Source: Emticicia sp.
GTDB lineage: Bacteria > Bacteroidota > Bacteroidia > Cytophagales > Spirosomataceae
NCBI GenBank assembly: GCA_023254245.1
Contig: JALQYE010000014.1
Coordinates: 1-38,936 of the forward strand
Direction of reading: 5' to 3'
Length of the DNA: 38,936 bases
Shown piece after piece: positions 22,794-29,906 of this stretch (position 1 is its first letter; each line of letters begins with the position of its first letter). The translations under genes were made by a program, and so were the position numbers. The notes under the pieces were generated by a model. It did not search any database, was not told the DNA's origin, and saw only the letters and a program-made list of their open reading frames with translations.

Positions 22794-23252
22794 ATGGAAA
22801 ATAGATTTGGTAAGAATCTCAGAATTTTACGAAAGCAACAAAAAATAACTTTAGAAAAACTCGGTGAAAGCCTAAAAATCAGTAAAAGTGCCATTTCTGA
22901 CTACGAAATTGGTAAAACCTTCCCCCCTTTAGATGTTTGTGAGCTAATTAGCAATTTCTTTGGACTCAATATTGATGATTTGAAAAATTCCGATTTTACG
23001 GAATTATCACTTAAACAAATTGAAGATTTATACGGTTCAAAAGCGAAAAATAAGTCTGTAAAAGAATCAAGCGAAGACTTTAGCAACGAAAAAAAACAAC
23101 TCGAATTCCATAATAAACTACTGAGCCAACAAATAGAAGGGCTTCAAATTCAGCTTAAATTAACGAAACAAATCGTAGAAAGTAAGGATTCTGAAATAAA
23201 ATCTCTACAAATCCAAGTAAGACTTTTGGAGGAAAAAATAGCGGCACAATGA
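22794..23252 (+). CDS. XRE-family transcriptional regulator with C-terminal coiled coil
   Basis: The 152-residue protein has an N-terminal XRE/Cro helix-turn-helix (about 5-62; LRKQQKITLEKLGESLKISKS ends in the turn and recognition helix) and a C-terminal coiled coil (about 95-150: LLSQQIEGLQIQLKLTKQIV and onward with a heptad pattern) that should drive dimerisation. It probably binds inverted repeats; one TTCC-N8-GGAA element lies just upstream and another within the gene. It converges with the coiled-coil gene at 23259, 6 bp away. No signal-sensing domain is visible. Confidence 0.9.
   Translation: MENRFGKNLRILRKQQKITLEKLGESLKISKSAISDYEIGKTFPPLDVCELISNFFGLNIDDLKNSDFTELSLKQIEDLYGSKAKNKSVKESSEDFSNEKKQLEFHNKLLSQQIEGLQIQLKLTKQIVESKDSEIKSLQIQVRLLEEKIAAQ
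22988..23003 (+). promoter_or_regulatory. TTCC-N8-GGAA element, site D, inside the XRE coding sequence
   Basis: The sequence is TTCCGATTTTACGGAA. It lies about 200 bp into the gene. It could serve as an auxiliary operator or be a chance match kept by the codons. Confidence 0.35.
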
Positions 23253-23258
23253 CGTCCT

Positions 23259-23663
23259 TTACAGCGTAGAAGGGTCGTTTAGAGGCTTTGCTTTTATATT
23301 TTCTTGTTTGGTAGAAATCAAATATTCAATAGATTGAGTTGTGGTTTCGAGTGTTTCATTTTCGCCCGAAATCTTCTTCAATAAATTCAAAACTTGAGCT
23401 TGTGTTTGCAAAATCACCTCTAATTGAATTTGATTTTGGGCAATTTGCTTCTGATTACGAACAATATTTATCTGATTATTAACAATAATTTCTTGGTTAC
23501 GAATAATCGTAGCTTGATTATGAATGACCACCTCATGATTATCGGCATTTTGCTGTTGATTCTGAATCATAATATCATAATTCTCTACGATTCGTCCTTG
23601 CATTTCTTTCAAAAAGTCTTGTTCGGCCAATAACTTCTCCAGAATCTCTTCGATATTTTTCAT
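23259..23663 (-). CDS. Small coiled-coil protein with asparagine at eight consecutive d positions
   Basis: The 134-residue protein has no signal peptide. From residue 25 to 84 it is a strictly regular heptad array: Asn occurs at 28, 35, 42, 49, 56, 63, 70 and 77, usually followed by Gln, with Ile/Val/Met/Leu at most a positions (25, 32, 46, 53, 60, 67, 74, 81). This is the N@d pattern known from trimeric coiled coils, where core Asn residues coordinate anions. The N-terminus (1-24) and C-terminus (85-110) continue as ordinary helices; the last 25 residues look disordered. Function unknown. It is convergent with the XRE gene and divergent from the TauE gene. A TACTTTTG -7 element (23717-23724) could start it. 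Confidence 0.75.
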   Translation of the reverse strand: MKNIEEILEKLLAEQDFLKEMQGRIVENYDIMIQNQQQNADNHEVVIHNQATIIRNQEIIVNNQINIVRNQKQIAQNQIQLEVILQTQAQVLNLLKKISGENETLETTTQSIEYLISTKQENIKAKPLNDPSTL

Positions 23664-23736
23664 TAGATGGTATGCTTAAAATCAATAATTGCGACTAAAT
23701 TTGTGACTCTCTTCTACAAAAGTAACATATTTTTTT

Positions 23737-24753
23737 ATGTCAGTCGAAAAAAACGCTAAAAACAAAATCCCTTATCTGTACATAGTATTTGTGGCTATTG
23801 TGCTAAGCTGCTGGGGGTTTTACATGACCTCGACCGACAGTTTCTATATTTTTGCCAAGCACTGGGCAGCGGTGCTTACCATGATTTTTGGGGCGTTTAT
23901 TGCGGGTTCAAGTCCTGAAGGCAGTGCCGCAATTGCCTATCCCGTCTTTACGCTTTTGCTCAAGATTGAACCTTCGGTCGCACGAAACTTTGCTTTTGCT
24001 ATTCAGAGTATCGGCATGACCTCAGCTTCCTTACTAATCTTAGGACTTAAAATAAAAGTTGATTGGGATTACATCAAATACGTAACCTTTGGCGGAGTTT
24101 TCGGGCTTATTTTTGGTACTTATTATATCGTTCCGCTTATCTCTCCACCACTGGCCAAGCTTTTCTTTGTATCTTTATGGTTGAGTTTTGGTTTAGTATT
24201 GTGGTACGAAAACACAAAACCTCAACGTGAAGTTTTTGATAAAATTCAGAATTTCATGCGGTCTGATATGGCCCGATTAGTATTTTTCGGGCTTATTGGG
24301 GGCATGATTTCATCGCTTTTCGGCACGGGAATCAATATTTTTACGTTTTGCCTAATGACAATCTATTACCGCATTAACGAAAAAGTAGCTGTTCCTTCAT
24401 CGGTCATCATCATGACGCTCGAAACCCTGCTTGGGTTCTTCATTCACGGAGCAGTTATCGGCGATTTTCAACAAGAAGCTTTCGAAATGTGGCTGGCTTG
24501 TATTCCTTTTGTAGCATTTTTTGCTCCGCTTGGCTCGTTTGTGATTAGTAAATTACCTCGCAAAGCCATTGCAACTTTTCTCTATATCATTCTGATTGTG
24601 CAGTTTATCGGTGCCATGTGGGTGCTAAAGCCTTCGCTTCCACACTTAGGGCTTTCGGCCATTACACTCGTGGCTGGACTTGCAACGTTTGCTTATTTGG
24701 CACGAATGAAAAGACCCGAGACAAAAGACAAGACGTGTGACAAAAGAAGTTAG
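23737..24753 (+). CDS. TauE/SafE-family anion permease
   Basis: A 338-residue integral membrane protein with about nine hydrophobic segments and the two-fold repeat of the TauE/SafE (DUF81) family, each half with a Gly-rich segment (GAFIAGSSPEGSAAIAYP at about 52-69 and GLIGGMISSLFGTGINIF at about 187-204). Members export or import sulfite, sulfoacetate, taurine or related organosulfur anions; the substrate is not deducible. The last dozen residues (TKDKTCDKRS) are polar, unlike the family, and come from the repeat at 24716-24835. No sulfur-metabolism gene is adjacent. Confidence 0.9.
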   Translation: MSVEKNAKNKIPYLYIVFVAIVLSCWGFYMTSTDSFYIFAKHWAAVLTMIFGAFIAGSSPEGSAAIAYPVFTLLLKIEPSVARNFAFAIQSIGMTSASLLILGLKIKVDWDYIKYVTFGGVFGLIFGTYYIVPLISPPLAKLFFVSLWLSFGLVLWYENTKPQREVFDKIQNFMRSDMARLVFFGLIGGMISSLFGTGINIFTFCLMTIYYRINEKVAVPSSVIIMTLETLLGFFIHGAVIGDFQQEAFEMWLACIPFVAFFAPLGSFVISKLPRKAIATFLYIILIVQFIGAMWVLKPSLPHLGLSAITLVAGLATFAYLARMKRPETKDKTCDKRS

Positions 24754-24835
24754 ACATGGGACAAGAGAAATTCGATTTAAAATAAAAGACTTTTCAAACA
24801 ATCTCATGTCTATTGTCTATAATCTCTTGTCAAAA
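24716..24835. repeat. GACAAGAGA-type inverted repeat between convergent genes
   Basis: GACAAAAGA (24739-24747) and AGACATGGGA (24752-24761) pair with TCTCATGTCT (24802-24811) and TCTCTTGTC (24823-24831), with one mismatch each. Further GACAAAAGAC words precede. The TauE stop codon lies in the left arm. It probably also acts as a bidirectional terminator for TauE and the DUF2490 gene. Confidence 0.65.
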
Positions 24836-24837
24836 AA

Positions 24838-25617
24838 TCAATAATACCAATACTGCACATCGCCCCAATTAATTGATGTTGAGAACGATAATTGAAGCAA
24901 ATTCAAGAAACGCATATCTTGTTTTTTGTTTCTGACCAACGACTGAAAACCATAACCCACTTCAATTCGGTTTTTACCTGTCGTATAACCCAAACCGATA
25001 TTCGACCAATTTTCTGATAATAAAAGTCCATTTTTTGAGCTAACAGGGCCGTTAGTTGCTCCTTTCAAGTATAAAAACACCTCATTAGAAGCTAACGCAT
25101 AAAAGCCTCTGGGCGGCACTCCGCGTTTATATTTTTTGGTATCATAAAGTGGGTAATTCAAACCCAACTGATAACGAAAAATTGAGGCATCAGAACGAAC
25201 ATTTGTTTGTAGATTCAGCGGGCTACGCCATTCAAAACGCCCACGATTATTGGTTGTTAGTCTGCCAAATTTATAATTATAAGCCGTTTGCAAGACAATT
25301 CGATTTTCGTTTTCTCGAAGACCAAAAATATCGTGTCGGCCGAAGGCATATCCCCCGCCCACATTCCATTTATCGGTCAATTTATAATTGAACAGTAAGT
25401 GAGGAATAAAATGTGTATGCCCTGAAGGAAAAGTCTTATCGCCTATTTTGAGCGTCGAAGTATTTACAAACGACAAAATATGGAGGTTATAGCTAAGTTT
25501 GGACGTGATTTTACCCGTTTGAGAATAATTGGTCGCAATGCCTCTTAAATGCAAATCTTGTGAATTTGCCCGCATGATTATAAGGAAAGCCATTGCGAAG
25601 AAAGTTAGTTTCTTCAT
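24838..25617 (-). CDS. DUF2490-family outer-membrane beta-barrel protein
   Basis: The 259-residue protein has a signal peptide (MKKLTFFAMAFLIIMRANSQ) and then strands that alternate polar and hydrophobic residues, with the family's features: HFIPHLLFNYKLTDKWNVG near 70-90, a central RGRFEWRS segment, a RGFYALASNEVFLYL segment and a VGYGFQS strand near the end. DUF2490 proteins are small outer-membrane barrels of unknown function in Bacteroidota. The C-terminal Tyr fits an assembly signal. It converges with TauE and stands alone. Confidence 0.85.
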   Translation of the reverse strand: MKKLTFFAMAFLIIMRANSQDLHLRGIATNYSQTGKITSKLSYNLHILSFVNTSTLKIGDKTFPSGHTHFIPHLLFNYKLTDKWNVGGGYAFGRHDIFGLRENENRIVLQTAYNYKFGRLTTNNRGRFEWRSPLNLQTNVRSDASIFRYQLGLNYPLYDTKKYKRGVPPRGFYALASNEVFLYLKGATNGPVSSKNGLLLSENWSNIGLGYTTGKNRIEVGYGFQSLVRNKKQDMRFLNLLQLSFSTSINWGDVQYWYY

Positions 25618-25670
25618 GGTTGGTTATTTTGAAGAAAGCTATTTCAAATCTTATGCCAATAAATTCCTAC

Positions 25671-25734
25671 GCCATTGTCTGTGTCCTCACAGATGAATAT
25701 GATTGGGATTGTCTGTGAGGATATAGACAATGGC
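25671..25734. repeat. REPIN-like 23-bp inverted repeat
   Basis: The arms 25671-25693 and 25712-25734 match in 20 of 23 positions and are separated by 18 bp. The left arm contains its own hairpin (TCTGTG-TCCT-CACAGA). It fills the gap between the DUF2490 gene and the TRIC-channel gene and could end transcription of the latter. Confidence 0.75.
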
Positions 25735-25744
25735 ATTTTACCAA

Positions 25745-26347
25745 TCAATCAACTTTCGGCAATGAAATATTCATTTTTACAGCAATAAGCCTTATTCCAA
25801 AAATGGTTAGAATCGTGAGGATTTCAATAATTTGGGCAGAAACATTCAATTTTTGAAGCAAAAAGAACACTATTCCACCCAAAATACAGGCCGTAGCGTA
25901 GATTTCTTTTCGGAAGAGCGTCGGGATTTCGTTGAGCAAAATATCTCGAATCACGCCACCGAAACAAGCCGTAATCGTACCCAAAATTAAGCAAGAAGGT
26001 ATATCCAACTGAATAGCAATACCTTCTTGAATACCTCGAAGCGTAAAAAAACCTAAGCCAAGTGAGTCGAAGAAAGTAAGGGTTTTATCGAGTTTTTCGA
26101 TTCTATTTTTAAACAAAACCGTTGTGAGCGTTACTCCTGCAATGAGCAGTACAATCGACGAATCAAGAATCCATTTGACGGGTAAATGCCCTATCAAAAT
26201 ATCACGGATTGTTCCACCACCGACAGATGTTACGAAAGCCATTACAGCCAAGCCAAAGACATCGAGTTTTTTACGGATTCCTGCCAACGCACCCGATGCC
26301 GCAAAGGCAATTGTTCCGCCAATATTAATAAAAGTATAAAATTCCAC
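25745..26347 (-). CDS. TRIC-type cation channel family protein (UPF0126, YadS/YicG)
   Basis: With a GTG start at 26347 the protein has 200 residues with about seven hydrophobic segments and the doubled signature of the family: a Gly-rich GGGTIRDILIG in the first half and FGGVIRDILLNE in the second. Prokaryotic TRIC homologues form trimeric K+-permeable channels; several UPF0126 members are also linked to glycine uptake. The GTG start is chosen because a TACTTTTG -7 element (26370-26377) overlaps the longer TTG-start version (26383) and the family begins a few residues before this FINIGGTIAFAASG helix. It is divergent from dnaG. Confidence 0.92.
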   Translation of the reverse strand: MEFYTFINIGGTIAFAASGALAGIRKKLDVFGLAVMAFVTSVGGGTIRDILIGHLPVKWILDSSIVLLIAGVTLTTVLFKNRIEKLDKTLTFFDSLGLGFFTLRGIQEGIAIQLDIPSCLILGTITACFGGVIRDILLNEIPTLFRKEIYATACILGGIVFFLLQKLNVSAQIIEILTILTIFGIRLIAVKMNISLPKVD

Positions 26348-26369
26348 CGTACCTTTGTTTTTTTCAGAA

Positions 26370-26377
26370 CAAAAGTA
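26370..26377 (-). promoter_or_regulatory. -7 promoter element (TACTTTTG) of the TRIC-channel gene
   Basis: It matches TAnnTTTG on the minus strand and would start transcription near 26363, about 16 nt before the GTG start. No matching -33 element at the usual distance. Confidence 0.45.
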
Positions 26378-26421
26378 GCACAAAATGTGTCATTTTGATT
26401 AAGTAGTGAGTAAATTGCAAT

Positions 26422-28395
26422 ATGCGGATAAGCCCAGAAACAGTTCAACAGATTATTCAAGCCGCCGATGTAACCGAAGTTATCGGCGAATACGTTTCTC
26501 TCAAAAAACGGGGAGCAAACATGATAGCCTGTTGCCCTTTTCATAACGAAAAAACCCCTTCGTTTTACGTTTCGCCAGCAAAAGGTATCTACAAATGCTT
26601 TGGTTGTGGCAAAGCGGGCGATTCTGTTCGTTTTGTGATGGATATCGAAGGCATCGGCTACCCTGAAGCTCTCAAGCATTTGGCAAAAAAATACGGTATT
26701 GAAGTAGCCGAAAAAGAAGTTACCAACGAAGAACAACAAGCCCAAAACGAAAAAGAAAGCCTTTATATAGTCTTAGATTTTGCCAATAAATACTACCAAG
26801 ACCAACTTTGGAAAAGCCCCGAAGGACAAAGTATTGGGCAGAGTTATTTCAAAGAACGTGGTTTTAATCATACCACCATTCAGCGATTCGAGCTGGGTTA
26901 TAGCCCCGACGGCTGGGATGCTTTCACGAAACACGCCCTTAAAAATGGATTTTCGATAGATATTCTTGAAAAAGCAGGACTTTCGATTGTAAAAGAAGGC
27001 AAAGACCCCATTGACAGATTTAGAGGAAGAGTAATTTTTCCGATTCATAATGTAGGCGGAAAACCGATTGCTTTTGGAGCGAGGATTCTGAAAAAAGACC
27101 CGAACGCACCCAAATATCTCAACTCGCCCGAAACGGCCGTTTACCACAAAAGCTATATTGTTTATGGTATTCAGCAAGCCAAAAATCCGATTCGGGTAGA
27201 AGATAATTGTTATTTGGTGGAAGGCTACACCGATGTGGTCTCGTTGAGCCAGTCGGGGGTAGAAAACGTAGTGGCCTCGTCGGGAACATCGCTTACCAAA
27301 GAGCAGATTCAGCTTATTAGACGTTTTACGAATAACATCACGGTTTTGTATGATGGTGATGCCGCTGGTATCAAAGCATCTTTGCGTGGAATTGACATTA
27401 TTTTGGAAGAAGGACTAAACGTAAAAGCCGTAGTTTTTCCTGATGGCGACGACCCCGATAGTTTTATTCAAAAAGTTGGTAGTCAAGCATTTAAAGAATA
27501 CGTTCAGCGAACACAAAAAGACTTTATTCGCTTCAAAACCGAGATTTCACTCAAAGATGTCGGCCATGACCCAATCAAACGAGCTGAAGTAATTAAAGAA
27601 TTGGTCGAGACGATTTCTAAGATTCCTGATTCTATCAAGCGTTCGGTCTTTTATCAAGAAGTAGCCAATTTGATGGGAATCGAAGAGCAGATTTTGATAG
27701 CAGAAGGAAACAAAATTTCGCTCAAAAAGGTAAACGATGCCGAAAAAGACCGTCAACGCCAAAACCGAGTTCAGCCACAGCAAGTTGGCGATTTGGATGT
27801 ATTGGTTGAAAGACCAAACGTTGCTCCACCGATTTCAACCGAAAAAGCCGAACCGCAACGCTCGGCGGTTTCGTATCAAGAAGAAGAATGTATCAGGCTT
27901 TTGGTTTGCTACGGAACGCACGTTTTAGACCGAAATGTAGTTGATAATATTGATTTTACATTGACTGATTATATTTTCAACGAAATCAGAGATATGGTTT
28001 TTGAAACGCCAACGTACCAGAAAATCTTGTCGATTTTTCGAGAGTTTTATCAAAATCATCAGATTCCTGATACTTCGCATTTTACGAGTCATCAAGACAT
28101 TGAGATACAACAACAGGTAATAAACTGGCTTTCAACACCACACCAATTGAGTGAAAATTGGCTGAAGAAAGAGATTTATATTCCGTCAGAAACCGATAAA
28201 TTGGCTGATTTAGCCTATACAAACGTACTAAGGTTAAAAAAGACTCGTTATGAAGCCGACATGACGAAACTATCGAACCAACTTTTAGAAGCCCAAAGCT
28301 ACGAAGAACAAGACCAGATTTTGGTAAAAATGATGCAACTAAAAGAGGTTATCAAGAAAATTGCGGGCTTACTCGGAACGGTTGTGCAGGGGTGA
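26422..28395 (+). CDS. dnaG: DNA primase DnaG
   Basis: The 657-residue primase makes RNA primers at the replication fork. The N-terminal zinc-binding domain has the CHC2 ligands C38, H41, C59 and C62. The RNA-polymerase core contains the Toprim motifs: the catalytic glutamate in VEGYTDV near 266 and the metal-binding aspartates in YDGDAAG near 312 and DGDDPDSF near 350. A Pro/Gln-rich linker near 440-470 leads to the C-terminal helicase-interaction domain. Length is typical for Bacteroidota. Only 74 bp separate it from the divergent TRIC-channel gene. Confidence 0.98.
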   Translation: MRISPETVQQIIQAADVTEVIGEYVSLKKRGANMIACCPFHNEKTPSFYVSPAKGIYKCFGCGKAGDSVRFVMDIEGIGYPEALKHLAKKYGIEVAEKEVTNEEQQAQNEKESLYIVLDFANKYYQDQLWKSPEGQSIGQSYFKERGFNHTTIQRFELGYSPDGWDAFTKHALKNGFSIDILEKAGLSIVKEGKDPIDRFRGRVIFPIHNVGGKPIAFGARILKKDPNAPKYLNSPETAVYHKSYIVYGIQQAKNPIRVEDNCYLVEGYTDVVSLSQSGVENVVASSGTSLTKEQIQLIRRFTNNITVLYDGDAAGIKASLRGIDIILEEGLNVKAVVFPDGDDPDSFIQKVGSQAFKEYVQRTQKDFIRFKTEISLKDVGHDPIKRAEVIKELVETISKIPDSIKRSVFYQEVANLMGIEEQILIAEGNKISLKKVNDAEKDRQRQNRVQPQQVGDLDVLVERPNVAPPISTEKAEPQRSAVSYQEEECIRLLVCYGTHVLDRNVVDNIDFTLTDYIFNEIRDMVFETPTYQKILSIFREFYQNHQIPDTSHFTSHQDIEIQQQVINWLSTPHQLSENWLKKEIYIPSETDKLADLAYTNVLRLKKTRYEADMTKLSNQLLEAQSYEEQDQILVKMMQLKEVIKKIAGLLGTVVQG

Positions 28396-28399
28396 AAGA

Positions 28400-28480
28400 T
28401 TTATTCACCACTAAGTTCACTAAAAAGTACGTAGATACACTTAGTGAAACTCTGTTTTCTAAGTATCTAAGTGGTGAAAA
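28400..28480. repeat. TTCACCACTAAG-type inverted repeat between dnaG and arfB
   Basis: TTCACCACTAAG (28404-28415) and CTAAGTGGTGAA (28467-28478) form arms with one mismatch. Inner words AGTTCACTAA and TTAGTGAAACT also pair. The element fills the 102-bp gap almost fully. Similar sequences are, from memory, frequent spacers in Bacteroidota. Confidence 0.65.
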
Positions 28481-28497
28481 CAAAAAGTAAAATAACA

Positions 28498-28914
28498 ATG
28501 CAAATAGACATAAAAACAATAGATTTTCTGCCCGAACTCGAATTTCAGACCTCCCGCAGTGGAGGGCCTGGTGGGCAGAATGTAAATAAAGTAGAAACAA
28601 AAGTAGAGTTACGATTCAATATCGCAACCTCTGCCCTACTGACTGACGAACAAAAAGCAAGATTGCTCGAAAAACTTGAAAGCCAGTTAGTACAAGAAAC
28701 GATTCTGAGTATTTCGGCACAAGAAAAACGGAGTCAATTACAGAACAAAGAGCTGGTTATCAAGAAGTTTTATAAAATTTTAGAAAAAGCTTTCCACGAA
28801 AAAAAGAAACGGATTCCATCTAAAACACCGCAAGCCGTGGTAGAAAAACGCTTAAAAACCAAGAAAATTGATGGCGAAAAGAAATCGCTCCGTAGCCAAA
28901 AGATAGAATTTTAA
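28498..28914 (+). CDS. arfB: Alternative ribosome-rescue factor ArfB (YaeJ/ICT1 family)
   Basis: From the ATG at 28498 the protein has 138 residues. A class I release-factor domain carries GGQ (25-27) in the SGGPGGQNVNKV motif that hydrolyses peptidyl-tRNA on stalled ribosomes. The C-terminus is the basic tail (KKKRIPSK ... VEKRLKTKK) that enters the empty mRNA channel. It has no codon-recognition domain, which separates it from RF1/RF2. A longer frame to 28471 is rejected since it begins in the repeat and adds no conserved sequence. It may be transcribed with dnaG. Confidence 0.95.
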   Translation: MQIDIKTIDFLPELEFQTSRSGGPGGQNVNKVETKVELRFNIATSALLTDEQKARLLEKLESQLVQETILSISAQEKRSQLQNKELVIKKFYKILEKAFHEKKKRIPSKTPQAVVEKRLKTKKIDGEKKSLRSQKIEF

Positions 28915-29006
28915 TCTCGTGCATTACAACTATTATCAGCCTAATAACGTCTTAACAATAACGCATATACAGCCATTACTTATATCATTCCCAATTTAAG
29001 CTTCGA

Positions 29007-29903
29007 ATGCAACGCATCCTCTTTTCATTAATTATAATTTTTGTAGTCAGTTCGTGCGATTGGTTCAAAAGCACCCCAACTCCTACACCTACCGAAACAA
29101 TTCCTAATTTTGAAACTACACCCAAAAGTTCGCTATTACCCAGTAATATCGCCAACGAAGCATCAGGCGTGGCTGATAGCAGAAGTATGCCTGGCAATGT
29201 ATGGGTGCAAGAGGACGGCGATAACCCTAATTTGCTACATCAGTTCTCTCATTCGGGTGAGTACAAGGGAAATATTCAGATGCCTTTTCCCAACCGTGAC
29301 TGGGAAGATATTAGTATAGGAGTAGGCCCAGAAAATGGAAAAAACTATATTTACATAGCCGAAATTGGTGATAATAATGCCGTTTATAACAACCAATACT
29401 ACATTTATCGCTTTTTAGAGCCACAATCGCTTTCTGAACAAGTGACGAATTTTGACAGAATCTCTTTTCAGTACCCTGATGGTAGCCGAGATGCCGAATG
29501 TATTTTGCTCGACCCAGCTACCAAAGATATTTATATCGTTACGAAACGAGAATTTAATGTAAGAATTTATCAGTTACCTTATCCGCAATCAACTACCGAA
29601 ATTCAGACGGCTAAATTCGTACAGGCAATTCCATTCCTAATCATTACAAGTGGCGGAATTTCGAGCGATGGCAAAGAGATTGTGCTGAGAAATTATGATG
29701 CCCTGTATTATTGGTACCGAAAAGATGGTGAAAGCATAGCTACTACGCTCGCACGCAACCGAGATAAACTACTACCTTACACAAAAGAGCCTCAAGGCGA
29801 GGGGTTTTGCTTTGATAGAAACAATAAAGGCTACTTTACGAATAGTGAAAGACCCGACGGCACAACTGAGCCTACTTATTTGTATTATTATGCTAAAAAA
29901 TAA
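29007..29903 (+). CDS. Lipoprotein, probable beta-propeller, function unknown
   Basis: The 298-residue protein has a type II signal with lipobox VSSC (Cys 17), then a short Pro/Thr linker (residues 22-32). The body has several repeated four-strand-like units with patterns such as DWEDISIG, NYIYIAEIGDN, ECILLDPATKDIYIVTKRE and EGFCFDRNNKGYFTNSE, which look like blades of a beta-propeller. Proteins of this type are often annotated only as PE-PGRS-like or hypothetical. It ends 3 bp from the convergent amidohydrolase gene, so the two messages overlap. Confidence 0.7.
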   Translation: MQRILFSLIIIFVVSSCDWFKSTPTPTPTETIPNFETTPKSSLLPSNIANEASGVADSRSMPGNVWVQEDGDNPNLLHQFSHSGEYKGNIQMPFPNRDWEDISIGVGPENGKNYIYIAEIGDNNAVYNNQYYIYRFLEPQSLSEQVTNFDRISFQYPDGSRDAECILLDPATKDIYIVTKREFNVRIYQLPYPQSTTEIQTAKFVQAIPFLIITSGGISSDGKEIVLRNYDALYYWYRKDGESIATTLARNRDKLLPYTKEPQGEGFCFDRNNKGYFTNSERPDGTTEPTYLYYYAKK

Positions 29904-29906
29904 AAG

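Noticed and set aside
23430-23600. CRISPR-like array
   Set aside because: The 21-bp periodicity comes from codons of the heptad array; there are no conserved repeats with unique spacers.
23424-23633. Plus-strand frame inside the coiled-coil gene, rich in Ile/Asn repeats
   Set aside because: Its regularity is the complement of the heptad repeat on the minus strand; no independent evidence for a gene.
22794-23663. XRE regulator plus small coiled-coil gene as a toxin-antitoxin pair
   Set aside because: The genes converge instead of forming an operon, and the coiled-coil protein shows no toxin fold or catalytic motif.
26242-26745. Open frame antisense to the start of dnaG
   Set aside because: It lies opposite conserved dnaG zinc-domain codons and the TRIC start, has no family-like sequence, and is explained as a shadow.
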